From Pseudomonas sp. Fl4BN1 (GTDB taxonomy: Bacteria; Pseudomonadota; Gammaproteobacteria; Pseudomonadales; Pseudomonadaceae), in assembly GCF_009908285.1 (NCBI RefSeq), contig NZ_JAAARM010000004.1, positions 1-64,000 of the forward strand: a stretch of DNA of 64,000 nucleotides, read 5' to 3'. Positions within the stretch are counted from its first letter, which is position 1. The number at the start of each line of letters is the position of its first letter. The notes beneath the pieces are model-generated. The model did not search any database and was not told the DNA's origin. It was given only the letters and a program-made list of their open reading frames with translations. Positions 52,709 to 63,577 of this stretch are shown one piece after another. Position numbers and translations under genes: made by a program.

Positions 52709-54161
52709 TCTCGACAAAGCCGCTACGCCGGTCCCGGGCTCCGCCGAGCAAGCCATAACCGCCGCCGGCCACCAGGAAGGTGACGATCCAGCCCAGGCCG
52801 TTATGGCCCAGCCAGGAGTCGGCCAGCGGCCCGTTGAACCAGACGTCTTCAGCGGTGGTGCCAATGCTGGTGAAACAGAACCCCAGGACGATGGCCAGCA
52901 CCCAGGCGCCAAAGGCGCGCCACTCGATACCACCCTGGTACCAATAGGCACTGCCGGGGCCGACATTCAGCAAGTCCTCGGCGCTGTAGTAGTGACGGTG
53001 GATCAGGTCCACCACGAAGATCCCCACCCAGGCGGTGATCGGTACCGCCAGCAACGAGATGAAGCTGATGAAAGGACCGTAGAAACTGTCGGCGATCAGC
53101 ATGAAGTAGATCGAGCCGATGAAGATCGCCACGATGTCCACCAGCACTGCATAGACCCGCTTGACCTTGAGGCCCAGGGTCAATGCGGTGAGGCCGGCGG
53201 AATACACCGAAAGGTTGTTGGACAGCAGCAAGCCACCGAAGGCGGCGATCAGATAAGGCACGGCCATCCAGGTCGGCAGCATGCCGCGGATCGCGATGAT
53301 CGGGTCGACTGCCGAGGCCAGTTGGTCATTGCCCACCGACAGCAGCCCTCCCAGGGTAATCAGCAGCACCAACGGGATACCTGCACCAAAAGCCGCCGAG
53401 GCGACCAACCGCCCGGCGCTGACCGAACGCTGCTGATAGCGCGACATGTCTGCCCCGGAGCTGGCCCAGCCAATCCCGGTGCCGGCAGCCATGGTGCCGA
53501 TACCGATGATCATCGCGCTCAGGGGCGCAGGGGATGCATTGAACACTGCGGCCCAGTCGATGGTGGCGCAGAGAAAACCGCCCACCAGTACGTTCAACGC
53601 GCCGAAGCCGTAGGTGGCCCACTTCTGGATCACCAGCAGGGTGGCGTGACCCAGGCCGGAGACACTCAAGGTCATCAACACGAAGATGCCGATGAACAGC
53701 AGGGTCAACAGTGGCGCATCCTTGGCGGATGCCGGGGTGTGGAACAGGATCGAACTCAGGGACAGCAGGACAAAGGCCGCAGTGGTGGTATTTACCGTCT
53801 CCCAGCCGACCCGCGAAAGCATCGACACCAGGGTCGGGCCGATGTTGCCGCGCACGCCGAAGATCGCCCGGGACAGGGTCAGGCTTGGTGCCCGCCCACG
53901 GCGGCCAGCCACCGAGATCAACCCGACCACGGCGAACGAGCCCACCGAACCAAGGATCGCCACCAGCAGTACCTGCCAGATCGACAGGCCGCGGAACGCC
54001 ACCAGGGTCGCCCCCAGGGGCAAACCGAGGATGCTGATATTGGCCGCGAACCAGACCCAGAACAGCTGCAGTGGATGCCCGTTGCACTCCGCCTCGGGAA
54101 CCGGCTCGATACCGCGGGTCTCTAGTTGCCCGGCGCCTGGCCCGGCGGTCGATGAACTCAT
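52695..54161 (-). CDS. NCS1-family permease (cytosine/purine/allantoin type)
   Basis: The ATG at 54159-54161 follows AGGAG by about nine bases, giving 488 residues. There are about twelve membrane helices. Family motifs: FWVWFAANISILGLPLGATL in helix 1, SRAIFGVRGNIGPTLVSMLS, VGWETVNT, and the GWASSGADMSRYQ loop typical of NCS1 transporters. These take up nucleobases, nucleosides, hydantoins or vitamins with Na+ or H+. The gene overlaps the downstream kinase gene and lies about 110 bases downstream of the ADP-ribosylglycohydrolase gene, so the imported compound is probably processed by these two enzymes. Confidence 0.9.
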   Translation of the reverse strand: MSSSTAGPGAGQLETRGIEPVPEAECNGHPLQLFWVWFAANISILGLPLGATLVAFRGLSIWQVLLVAILGSVGSFAVVGLISVAGRRGRAPSLTLSRAIFGVRGNIGPTLVSMLSRVGWETVNTTTAAFVLLSLSSILFHTPASAKDAPLLTLLFIGIFVLMTLSVSGLGHATLLVIQKWATYGFGALNVLVGGFLCATIDWAAVFNASPAPLSAMIIGIGTMAAGTGIGWASSGADMSRYQQRSVSAGRLVASAAFGAGIPLVLLITLGGLLSVGNDQLASAVDPIIAIRGMLPTWMAVPYLIAAFGGLLLSNNLSVYSAGLTALTLGLKVKRVYAVLVDIVAIFIGSIYFMLIADSFYGPFISFISLLAVPITAWVGIFVVDLIHRHYYSAEDLLNVGPGSAYWYQGGIEWRAFGAWVLAIVLGFCFTSIGTTAEDVWFNGPLADSWLGHNGLGWIVTFLVAGGGYGLLGGARDRRSGFVENANA

Positions 54162-54273
54162 GAAGAAGGCTCCTGTTGCCGTTGTTATGGTTTTAGGCAA
54201 TTTCGGAAGTCACTGAACATCCCGGCATTCCTGGCCGTAATCAAGCTTTCCATAGCGTTCGGCGCCAGCCAAC

Positions 54274-55272
54274 TCAGCGCAGGGCCAACAACTCTTTTAC
54301 CAGCGGCTGCAGATCCAGTTGATTGACCTGCTGAACCTGGCCAATCAACGCTGCGGGCCATACATCCAACCCCAGGCACGCACCGAGCATCGCCCCGAGA
54401 ATCGCCGCGATAGTGTCAGTGTCTCCGCCCAGGCTGGCGGCCATGCACAGCGCCTCGAAGGCCTGCAACTGCCCAAGGGCGACTTGCCTGGCCAGGGCAA
54501 AACAGACCACCACCGATTCCTGGGACGCCACCGAAGTACCGACCAGCTCATACAGCATCCGCGCGAACCGCTCCTTGTCGCGGTCAACCGTCAGGGTGCT
54601 CGCCCACTCCAGGCGGGCAGCGATGCTCGCGCCTGCCACCCAGTGGCCATGAGTTTCTGCCTGGCGGGCAATCTGTATACCAAGAGGTAAGGCCTCGCTC
54701 AGGGCAGCGCCGTTGATCCCGGCGGAAACCACCGCCGCCACTGCCGCCGCACTGGCAATCCCCAGGCTGGTGTTATGAGTCACCTGGCACGCCTGAACCA
54801 CTGCCAGGATAAAGTCCTCGGGCACCGCCACGTTGGCAGCGATCCCCACTGGCGTGATGCGCATGGCCGCGCCATTAGTGGTGCCGTAGCGGCCAGCCTC
54901 TTCCACCGAGTGGCCGGCAAGAATCATTTCGATGGCGCGCTTGGTGGACGGACCGAGCAGATCCTGGGATCCCTTGGCCTGCATCATCGCCTCCCACTCG
55001 ATCAGAGTCCGAGCCAAGGTCGCTGGGGCGATCCGCCCCTTGCCCTGCACCAGCAGACGGCCCACCAGGATCGCCTGCTCGGTGTCGTCGGTGATCGAGC
55101 CTCCGGGCATGTTGGCAGCAATCGGCTGATCGGGACCGGCGTCTTCCAGGGTGCGGATGGCGCCGAAGCGCTGCAGGATCTGTTCGCGGCTCAAGGACTG
55201 GGTCGGCATGCCCAACGCGTCGCCCAAGGCCAGTCCGTAGAAGGCCCCGAGCCCGCGCAGGAGCTGGCTCAT
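54274..55272 (-). CDS. ADP-ribosylglycohydrolase-family protein
   Basis: The 332-residue protein has the ARH/DraG metal sites: GLALGDALGMP at the start, GSITDDTEQAILVGRLL (TDD) and GGDTDTIAAILGAMLGA (DTD) near the end. These bind two Mg ions and cleave N- or O-glycosidic ADP-ribose or similar ribosyl bonds. The start overlaps the GntR gene stop (ATGA), so it is co-translated with the regulator. In an operon with a permease and a PfkB kinase, hydrolysis of an imported nucleoside-like molecule is more likely than protein de-ADP-ribosylation (inference). Confidence 0.9.
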   Translation of the reverse strand: MSQLLRGLGAFYGLALGDALGMPTQSLSREQILQRFGAIRTLEDAGPDQPIAANMPGGSITDDTEQAILVGRLLVQGKGRIAPATLARTLIEWEAMMQAKGSQDLLGPSTKRAIEMILAGHSVEEAGRYGTTNGAAMRITPVGIAANVAVPEDFILAVVQACQVTHNTSLGIASAAAVAAVVSAGINGAALSEALPLGIQIARQAETHGHWVAGASIAARLEWASTLTVDRDKERFARMLYELVGTSVASQESVVVCFALARQVALGQLQAFEALCMAASLGGDTDTIAAILGAMLGACLGLDVWPAALIGQVQQVNQLDLQPLVKELLALR

Positions 55273-55982
55273 CGCGACTTTCCAAATTGCAGGTGCATAC
55301 GAAAATGCTGCGGGTCCAGCAAACTCTCGACCTGCTCCATGAAGCGTCCCTGGCGGTCATAGGTGGTGCACAGAGCCTTGAGAAACACCTCACCCGGTGC
55401 GCGCCCCAGCAATTGGGCATCTTCGGCGCTCAACGGCTCGGCGCTGACCCACTGGTCGCCGCGCTCGCCAATATAGCCGTAGGCGGCCAGGGTAATGGTC
55501 AAGGAGTCATCGATCAGACCGACCCGAGGCAAGCCTTCCAACTCGCCGGAGGCCGGGATCAGAGAACGCTCGAGGGACAACACTCGGCCATCAGTACTGC
55601 GCCGGCGGCGATCAAGGGCAATGAACTGGTCGGTGCCCAGGCGATGCTTGAGATCCGGCCGCAGGATTGGCTCCAGGCGCAACACCTCGGTATTGACCAG
55701 CGTACCGCTGTCGGCCAGGGCCTGGGCCCAGCCGTGATGCTGGTCCAAGGCCACGCCGTCAAAGGTGACGATCGAGCCGACGCCGCTTTGCGTGGCAATG
55801 TAGTTACGACGCTTGAGCTCAGCCAGGGCCTCACGCAAGGTACCGCGGCTGACACCGAACTCCTGAGCCAACTGGTGCTCACCCGGTAGCTGAAAACCGT
55901 CTTCCAGCAGACCGCTTTCAATGCGCCGGATCAGTTCGTCGACCACGCGTGTTTTCTTATCAAATCGAACATGTCTAATCAT
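55269..55982 (-). CDS. GntR-family (HutC/UTRA-type) transcriptional regulator
   Basis: The 237-residue protein has a winged HTH at about 15-70 (GFQLPGEHQLAQEFGVSRGT, LREALAELKRR) and a UTRA ligand-binding domain at about 90-235. It probably represses the operon it heads (regulator, hydrolase, permease, kinase) until a sugar or nucleoside ligand binds. The operon promoter should lie just upstream of 55982, where TTGATACATGAAACG is seen, but I could not delimit an operator with confidence. Confidence 0.9.
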   Translation of the reverse strand: MIRHVRFDKKTRVVDELIRRIESGLLEDGFQLPGEHQLAQEFGVSRGTLREALAELKRRNYIATQSGVGSIVTFDGVALDQHHGWAQALADSGTLVNTEVLRLEPILRPDLKHRLGTDQFIALDRRRRSTDGRVLSLERSLIPASGELEGLPRVGLIDDSLTITLAAYGYIGERGDQWVSAEPLSAEDAQLLGRAPGEVFLKALCTTYDRQGRFMEQVESLLDPQHFRMHLQFGKSR

Positions 55983-56051
55983 GTCCGGCTTGATACATGA
56001 AACGTCGGATCCAGATCAAGAAATATCTTTTGCAGAGACCGAAGCCTCTAT

Positions 56052-56615
56052 CTAGGGCTCAAGATCAATTGGGAAGAACTTCCCGCCGCTCCACACACCA
56101 AGCCAGCGTTGGCCATCAACGACACGAATCTGCGCCAGATCCACCAGTTGATAAAAGACATTGCGATGGATCAGCGCTTCAAGATTGTGTCGAACCAGGA
56201 GGTAAGGCGCCGGCTCCTGAGTCACAGGATCGATCATCACCCGCAACGGGTGCTCGCCACCGGCAACCACTTGCTCATCGACGTTGGTGGTAAAGCGCAG
56301 CACCTGGTTTTCGCCCTGCCCTTCGACCTCCAGAGTCACGGCGACGAAGGGTGCGTCATCGACCTTTATACCGACCTTCTCCACCGGCGTGATGAGGAAA
56401 TAGTCGTCGCCATCGCGGCGGATAATAGTGGAGAACAGCTTGACCATGGGTTTCCGCCCAATGGGCGTCCCCTGGTAATACCAAGTGCCGTCGCGGGCGA
56501 TACGCATGTCGATATCACCGCAGAAGTCAGGGTTCCACAGGTGGACCGGCGGCAGCCCCTTCTCGGCCTTGGGAATCTGCGCCAACAGATCATTGGCCTT
56601 GCCTGGACCACTCAT
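56052..56615 (-). CDS. DUF1285-domain protein
   Basis: AAGGAGG stands six bases ahead of the ATG. The 187-residue protein reads [60 protein letters not shown], all hallmark blocks of DUF1285 proteins (two-lobed small beta-rich fold). Function is unknown; the family is widespread in proteobacteria. It follows the DUF4823-type lipoprotein gene by 22 bases in the same direction, so the two are likely one operon. Confidence 0.88.
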   Translation of the reverse strand: MSGPGKANDLLAQIPKAEKGLPPVHLWNPDFCGDIDMRIARDGTWYYQGTPIGRKPMVKLFSTIIRRDGDDYFLITPVEKVGIKVDDAPFVAVTLEVEGQGENQVLRFTTNVDEQVVAGGEHPLRVMIDPVTQEPAPYLLVRHNLEALIHRNVFYQLVDLAQIRVVDGQRWLGVWSGGKFFPIDLEP

Positions 56616-56637
56616 GCCTACCTCCTTAATCTCTCAC

Positions 56638-57240
56638 TCAGTCGCTCAGGCCCAACAAACCCCGAGCGTATTGCTGCAAGGGCGGGCCTAGCAGGTCCTG
56701 TGGCTTGTTGTCATGGAACGTCAGTAAACCGCCACGACTGCGAATCCGCGCCGAATCGATCAGATACTGGGTGCTGGTTTCAATCAGCATGATCTGGATG
56801 GTACTGGTATCGATACCCAGACGGTCCAACGCTTCTTGATCCAGCCACTCATCAGAGTTGCCAATACGGTCATCAGCCTTGGCAAACCGGGCGTAGAGCA
56901 AATAGTGCGCCCCGACTTCACGGGCTTCGGCCATGGCTTCGTTCAGGCCTTCAGGTGCCCGGGCCCGACGCACCATGGGGAAATATTCGACAAAGCCATT
57001 GAAGGCTTCTTCAGCCACCACGTTGGGCCGTGGATAGGCACCACCAGGCGGTACGAAATGCCCTTGGGCAATGAAAATGAACGAATCCGGCTGAATGCGA
57101 AATGAGCTGGTACGGCGAGTGTCACTGTGATCAAGCACTCCCGCATCACTCAGGTGGTAACGGACACCTTCGCCCATATCACTGACATTCATGCAGCCGC
57201 CGAGCGCCAAAAAGGCCAGCAGCAAAACCAGGCTACGCAT
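56638..57240 (-). CDS. DUF4823-type lipoprotein
   Basis: GGAGGGTAGG immediately precedes ATG 57238-57240. A lipoprotein signal peptide ends with the lipobox LGGC (Cys at residue 16), so the product should be lipid-anchored. The 200-residue body (FIFIAQGHFVPPGGAYPRPN, ARAPEGLNEAMAEAREVGAH, STIQIMLIETSTQYLIDSAR) matches the DUF4823 family of pseudomonad envelope proteins. Its role is unknown. It is followed by the DUF1285 gene. Confidence 0.85.
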   Translation of the reverse strand: MRSLVLLLAFLALGGCMNVSDMGEGVRYHLSDAGVLDHSDTRRTSSFRIQPDSFIFIAQGHFVPPGGAYPRPNVVAEEAFNGFVEYFPMVRRARAPEGLNEAMAEAREVGAHYLLYARFAKADDRIGNSDEWLDQEALDRLGIDTSTIQIMLIETSTQYLIDSARIRSRGGLLTFHDNKPQDLLGPPLQQYARGLLGLSD

Positions 57241-57339
57241 CCTACCCTCCAAAATCCGGTGACGGAAAACCGCCGAATGGCCACAAGATGCAGCTTCCGC
57301 GCCAGCTCCGAAGCTGAAGGGAATTACGCAGGAACAGAA

Positions 57340-58308
57340 TTAACCGCCGATGATCTTCATCACCGTGGCGCCACCGGAAAAGGCCACATCCTGCTTGTCC
57401 CCCAGGGCTTTGACCAACAGGCGCTGCAAGGCTGGCAATGCTTGATGCCGCGGCTTGTCCAGAAGATCGCCAACATAGTGACGATTGCTCGATGACAGGC
57501 AGCCATGCAACCAACCGGTGGAGGACAACCGCAAGCGTGAGCAGGTCCGGCAAAATGGCACGCTTTCATTGGCGATCACCCCAAAATGGCCAAGCCCGGG
57601 AATCTCGTAGCGCACGGCGGTAGCGTCCACCGGTGCATCGGCCTGAAGGTACTCATAACGTTCGCCGATCAGCTCCAGCAGTTGCTGCAGGCTGACAAAC
57701 TGTTGCAGGAAGGCGTTGCCGTCACTGGCCAGGTGCCCCATGCGCATCAACTCGATGAAGCGCAGCTCATAGCCTTGCTGCAGGCAGTAATCGAGCAGCG
57801 GCATGACCTGATCCAGGTTCTGCCCGCGCAACGGCACCATGTTGACCTTGATCTTCAGGCCCGCGGCCCGGGCCTGCTGCATGCCGTCGAGCACCGTGGC
57901 CAGATCGCCGCCACGGGCGATGCTGCGAAAAGCCGCAGCGTCCAGCGTATCGAGGGAAACGTTGATCCGTCGGATCCCGGCGTCCACCAGCAATGGCAGC
58001 TTGCGCGCCAGGAGCTGGCCATTAGTGGTCAAGCTGATGTCCTCCAGGCCCATCTGCCCCACCGCCCCCATGAAAGCCTCCAACTTGGGACTGACCAGAG
58101 GCTCGCCACCGGTGATGCGCAAGCGCTCGATGCCCGCTGCTTCCATCAGGTACGCCACGCCCCGGGCCATCGCCTGGGCCGACAACTCGTCCTGGGCAGC
58201 CACCAGCCGCTTGCCGTTGGGCACGCAGTAGGTACAGGCATAGTTGCAGGCAGACGTCAGACTGATCCGCAAGTTGCGAAAGCGCCTGCCTTGACGATCG
58301 ACGATCAT
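57340..58308 (-). CDS. moaA: GTP 3',8-cyclase MoaA-like radical SAM enzyme
   Basis: GGAG lies six bases ahead of the ATG. The 322-residue protein has the radical SAM cluster CNYACTYC (about 21-28), the GGEP motif in RLRITGGEPLVSPKL, and a second Fe-S cluster in PFCRTCSRLRLSSTGWLHGC. It ends KIIGG, matching the C-terminal GG of MoaA. MoaA makes the first molybdopterin intermediate from GTP together with MoaC. No other moa gene is adjacent, so this may be one of several paralogues in the genome. Confidence 0.9.
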   Translation of the reverse strand: MIVDRQGRRFRNLRISLTSACNYACTYCVPNGKRLVAAQDELSAQAMARGVAYLMEAAGIERLRITGGEPLVSPKLEAFMGAVGQMGLEDISLTTNGQLLARKLPLLVDAGIRRINVSLDTLDAAAFRSIARGGDLATVLDGMQQARAAGLKIKVNMVPLRGQNLDQVMPLLDYCLQQGYELRFIELMRMGHLASDGNAFLQQFVSLQQLLELIGERYEYLQADAPVDATAVRYEIPGLGHFGVIANESVPFCRTCSRLRLSSTGWLHGCLSSSNRHYVGDLLDKPRHQALPALQRLLVKALGDKQDVAFSGGATVMKIIGG

Positions 58309-58447
58309 GGATGACTCCGGCGTAGGAAGGAGGAACCGGGCAAAACCTGACTTATAAATCAGGTTTTAGCAAGTCCCATGCCTGAGTATATTCCCCGGAC
58401 ACTGCGCCATACAGTTTCCCGATAGCGCCATACAACGGCTGAATGCC

Positions 58448-59086
58448 TCAGCCGTTGGAGGTGTCGGGGTCGCGCTTGCGCTTGTTGCCCATGCGCACGC
58501 CGATGTCCATCAGGAACTGGAAGAAACCTTCCTGGTCCTCCAGCACATTGCTCCAGAACGGCGAGTGGTACAGCGCCACCGCTCCATGCACCAGCGCCCA
58601 GGAAGCGCAGTAGTGGAAGTACGGCGGCACGTCTTCAAGCTTGCCTTCGCTGATACGGCCCTTGATCAACAGGGTCAGGCGTTCGAAGTTGGAAGCGCGG
58701 ATCTTGTGCAACTCCTCGACCATCTCCGGCACCTGGTTGCCCTTGACCACCTTCTCTTCCAGGCGATCGAACAACCGGTAGCGCTGCGGATCACGCATGC
58801 GAAATTCGAAGTAGGCCCGGGACAGGGCTTCCTTGTCCTTGTCGACGTCGGCAGAGTGCAGCAGCTCGTTCAGGTCACGCTCGTAATCGAGCATCAGGCG
58901 CAGATAGATCTCTGCCTTGGACTTGAAATGCTTGTAGATGGTCCCTTTGCCGATACCCACGGCATCCGCAATCATCTCGACGGTGACACTGTCTTCACCT
59001 TGTTCGAGGAACAGCTTGAGCGCGGTATCGAGAATTTCTTGCTCGCGGCGACGAAACTCACGGACCTTACGAGGTTCTTTCTGCAT
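58448..59086 (-). CDS. TetR/AcrR-family transcriptional regulator
   Basis: The start is ATG 59084-59086; a longer frame begins at 59110. The 212-residue protein has an N-terminal TetR HTH (VTVEMIADAVGIGKGTIYKH FKSKAEIY region, about 33-60, split here) and a C-terminal helical ligand/dimer domain. The tail is basic (MGNKRKRDPDTSNG). The target is unknown. The gene stands alone, with its neighbours pointing the same way but separated by more than 100 bases. In my recollection of P. aeruginosa a regulator gene also lies near rgsA and tatD, which supports conserved synteny. Confidence 0.88.
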   Translation of the reverse strand: MQKEPRKVREFRRREQEILDTALKLFLEQGEDSVTVEMIADAVGIGKGTIYKHFKSKAEIYLRLMLDYERDLNELLHSADVDKDKEALSRAYFEFRMRDPQRYRLFDRLEEKVVKGNQVPEMVEELHKIRASNFERLTLLIKGRISEGKLEDVPPYFHYCASWALVHGAVALYHSPFWSNVLEDQEGFFQFLMDIGVRMGNKRKRDPDTSNG

Positions 59087-59110
59087 AAGAAAAGGTCTGT
59101 TCGGGGTCAA

Positions 59111-59737
59111 AATCGAAGCCGCGTATTATGCCTAACTTGCGCAAAAATGCACGGATCATCCATCGTGGCTGCTGTTTCTGACGAAAAAACCGACCTGCCG
59201 AAACGGCTGGCACCGGCCTCAAAAACCCGGAAAAACCAGTGAATACTGGGCTGGCAAGCGGTCAAAACAGGAAACACCGCGTGATGCAAAGCCTAAGTTC
59301 AGACCATAAAGTCTTGGCCTTCCCGCAATAGGCGCCATATACCACCTCAAGCCCCACACTCGACGAAAACAGCTCAACGAGTCGTAATTCCACCACTATC
59401 CAATAGCCCGTAGCCTGCCCCTGGCGTGAAAAAGCGCCTGAATAGCTTCGGAAAAAAACGCCAACAATGGGTGATCACTCTGAAAGTATCGATGATATTG
59501 ATGAAGATCCGCCTCTCAGGAAATTTAATCTGCAACGGCTTATGTACGAAACAAACGGGTAAAATCGCTTATTCCCAGCAAAAATCGCCTTAATTCAGTA
59601 AATATCCATGATTTTTCGCGGAATACTCATCTATACACGGCAAATGAGAACCCAACCGAAGCGCGTGTATTCCAAATTTGTTTAAAAAACGAGCAGGGGT
59701 AACTGGACTGAACGTAATAGTGATCAATACTTGAACT
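59111..59737. other. Long intergenic region upstream of the candidate small RNA
   Basis: About 600 bases without a supported protein gene. The right end contains the presumed promoter of the small RNA: TCAATACTT around 59724-59732 is a fair match to an RpoS-type -10 element. Earlier bases show no clear features. Confidence 0.45.
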
Positions 59738-59856
59738 GTCGGCGGGACATCTCCCCCAAGTGGAACGCCGATGAAGGTACCGAAGGACCGCGTGCCTTAG
59801 TTTTACTCCTAATGGTCTTAACCCGGATTCACCCCCCAGAACCCGGGTTTTTTTTT
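59738..59856 (+). ncRNA. rgsA: Candidate RgsA (P16) regulatory small RNA
   Basis: A transcript of about 120 bases can be drawn from a possible RpoS-type promoter (-10 at about 59725-59731) to a strong intrinsic terminator, with no open frame. From memory, rgsA lies in the gap next to tatD in P. aeruginosa and other pseudomonads and depends on RpoS. Position, length and terminator all agree. The exact 5' end is an estimate. The identification relies on synteny, not on a covariance model. Confidence 0.65.
59820..59856 (+). terminator. Intrinsic terminator of the candidate small RNA
   Basis: AACCCGG (59820-59826), a loop, CCGGGTT (59843-59849) and a run of nine T to 59856 form a textbook rho-independent terminator reading rightward, just before the 3' end of tatD on the other strand. 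Confidence 0.85.
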
Positions 59857-59885
59857 GCCTGGGATTTACCTTCCCGACTTGCAAC

Positions 59886-60677
59886 TCAAGCGCCGCTCTT
59901 GACCCGAGCCAGGGGAAACAGGCGCTTGAAGTTTGCCGTGGTCTGTTCGGCGAAGGCTTCATAGGCTTCGCCCCGCAGCATCGCCAGGAACTCCGCCACT
60001 TCACGCACATACTGCGGCAGGTTGGGCTTGCCGCGATAGGGTATCGGCGCCAGGTAAGGCGCATCGGTTTCCACCAGCAGCCGATCGGCCGGCACCTGGC
60101 GCGCCACGTCCCGCAAGGCGTCGGCATTACGGAAGGTGACAATCCCTGACAGGGAAATATAGAACCCCAGGTCCAGGGCCGCCTTGGCCATATCCCAGTC
60201 CTCAGTGAAGCAGTGCAGCACGCCGGCATTGGGCAGCGCCGCTTCACGCAGCAACGCCAGGGTATCTGCACGAGCGCCGCGGGTGTGCACCACCACCGGC
60301 TTGCCGGTTTGCTGCGCGGCCTGCAGATGCAGGCGGAAGGACTGCTGCTGCAGTTCAGCGGCCTCGGGCTCGTAGTGATAGTCCAGACCGGTCTCGCCGA
60401 TGGCCACCACTCGCGGATGGTTCAGCTCGTCCAGCAACCAGTCCAGCGCTGGCGCCGCACCCGGCTGCACATCCAGCGGGTGCACCCCCACCGAACAATC
60501 GACATCGTCATAGCGATCGGCCAGGGCCTTGACGTCTGCCGCGTTGTCCGCGCTGACGCCAATGCACAGGAAATGGCCGACACCGCGCTGGCGAGCCGCC
60601 GCAAGCGCAGCATCCAGAGAGCCATCGTGGGCAGCAAGGTCGAGACGATCAAGGTGGCAATGGGAATCTACGAGCAT
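59886..60677 (-). CDS. TatD-family metal-dependent deoxyribonuclease/hydrolase
   Basis: The 263-residue protein has the TatD metal ligands: DSHCHLDRL at the N-terminus, GETGLDYHYEPEA, VVHTRGARADT, LHCFTED and VETDAPYLAPIPYRGKPN. TatD-like enzymes are Mg-dependent nucleases/hydrolases linked to DNA repair or RNA quality control. It is the last gene of the leftward pabC-mltG-tmk-holB-tatD series and converges with the small RNA terminator. This is a YcfH-type paralogue by neighbourhood. Confidence 0.9.
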   Translation of the reverse strand: MLVDSHCHLDRLDLAAHDGSLDAALAAARQRGVGHFLCIGVSADNAADVKALADRYDDVDCSVGVHPLDVQPGAAPALDWLLDELNHPRVVAIGETGLDYHYEPEAAELQQQSFRLHLQAAQQTGKPVVVHTRGARADTLALLREAALPNAGVLHCFTEDWDMAKAALDLGFYISLSGIVTFRNADALRDVARQVPADRLLVETDAPYLAPIPYRGKPNLPQYVREVAEFLAMLRGEAYEAFAEQTTANFKRLFPLARVKSGA

Positions 60678-60710
60678 AGGAGGCTACAACTACATCCGAT
60701 AAATGAAAGA

Positions 60711-60730
60711 GCCGGACTTCACCGTCCGGC
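60711..60730. terminator. Hairpin between holB and tatD
   Basis: GCCGGAC-TTCACC-GTCCGGC forms a stable stem-loop in the 84-base gap. On the minus strand it is followed by a T-containing stretch (TCTTTCATTT), so it might attenuate leftward transcription after holB; the tract is weak. Confidence 0.4.
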
Positions 60731-60761
60731 CGGATACAAGCTTGATTCTAGGCGCCGCACA

Positions 60762-62382
<1,621 letters not shown>

Positions 62383-62392
62383 TTAATCAAAG

Positions 62393-63574
62393 TCATTGCG
62401 GGCTTTTCGGCACAGGCTCGAGCTCGCTGGGCGCAGGAGTCACGACCGGCACTGACGGTGCATCCGGCATGCTGGGCGGAGCAACTTCCGGCGTGACCGC
62501 CGGTGCTGGACTCGTAGCCTCGGGAGCCACCGGGCTGGTTGCAGGCGCAGGGCTGGAGCGATAGTCGGCACGACGCTTGAGCTGGAACTCGCGCACAGCG
62601 CTGTTATGAGCATCCAGATCGTCGGAGAACACATGACTGCCATCACCCCGGGCAACAAAATACAGGCTCTTGCCCGGCACCGGATTGAGCGCCGCATGAA
62701 TCGCTTCGCGCCCGACCATGGCAATCGGTGTCGGCGGTAACCCAGCAATCACGTAGGTGTTGTAAGGCGTGGCCTCCTTGAGATGCGCCCGGGTCAGCTT
62801 GCCGGTGTAACGCTCCCCCAGGCCATAGATGACGGTCGGATCGGTCTGCAGCAGCATGCCGATCTGCATGCGCCGCACGAACACTCCGGCGATCTGCCCG
62901 CGCTCCTGAGGTACGCCGGTTTCCTTTTCCACCAGCGACGCCATGATCAGCGCCTGATAGGGGTCGTTATAGGGCGCATTATCCGCACGCTTGCTCCACT
63001 CCTTGGCCAGCACATCATCCAGGCGGTCGTAGGCTTTTTCCAGAAGCTCGGCATCCGTCATGCCTCGCACGAAACGATAGGTATCGGGAAAGAAACGCCC
63101 CTCGGGAAACACTCCGGCATGCCCGAGTTTTTCCATCACCTGGCTGTCACTGAGGCCGACCAGGGTCTGTTGCAACTTGTCACTTTTGGCCAACGCGTTG
63201 CGCACCTGGCGAAAGTTCCACCCCTCCACCAGAGTCAGGCTGTATTGCACCACTTCGCCACGCTGCCAGAGGCCGATCAGCCCTTCGGCAGTCATGCCGG
63301 GGGTCATGCGGTACTCACCGCTGTGCAGAGGCTGGCCCGGCAGATTGAAGCGCCAATACAGGCGCAGCCACAACGCATCCTTGATCACTCCGTCGGCTTG
63401 CAGACGATTGAAGGTGCCAGTGGGGGTAGATCCAGCAGGAACATCGAGCAATTGTTCCTGGCTCAGGTTCAGCGGTTGGTCCAGGGCCGAGTACAGTTTC
63501 CAGGCACTCGCGCCCAACAGCAGCCCTGCCAGGACCAGTCCGGTTTCCAGCAGGAGCAGTAATTTACGTCTCAC
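62393..63574 (-). CDS. mltG: Endolytic murein transglycosylase MltG (YceG)
   Basis: The start is GTG 63572-63574. The protein has an N-terminal membrane anchor (LLLLLETGLVLAGLLLGASA), a LysM-like region and the catalytic domain with MASLVEKETGVPQERGQIAG. The Glu in EKETG corresponds to the catalytic residue of E. coli MltG. It cleaves nascent glycan strands in the periplasm. At 393 residues it is longer than the E. coli enzyme owing to a Pro/Ala-rich C-terminal tail of about 55 residues (SPVAPEATSPAPAVTPEVAP). It is three bases from the pabC stop. Confidence 0.93.
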   Translation of the reverse strand: MRRKLLLLLETGLVLAGLLLGASAWKLYSALDQPLNLSQEQLLDVPAGSTPTGTFNRLQADGVIKDALWLRLYWRFNLPGQPLHSGEYRMTPGMTAEGLIGLWQRGEVVQYSLTLVEGWNFRQVRNALAKSDKLQQTLVGLSDSQVMEKLGHAGVFPEGRFFPDTYRFVRGMTDAELLEKAYDRLDDVLAKEWSKRADNAPYNDPYQALIMASLVEKETGVPQERGQIAGVFVRRMQIGMLLQTDPTVIYGLGERYTGKLTRAHLKEATPYNTYVIAGLPPTPIAMVGREAIHAALNPVPGKSLYFVARGDGSHVFSDDLDAHNSAVREFQLKRRADYRSSPAPATSPVAPEATSPAPAVTPEVAPPSMPDAPSVPVVTPAPSELEPVPKSPQ

Positions 63575-63577
63575 GAA

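Noticed and set aside
52554..54125. A 523-codon open frame on the plus strand
   Set aside because: It is an antisense shadow of the GC-rich permease gene: low-complexity Gln/His/Gly-rich translation, no ribosome site and no family resemblance.
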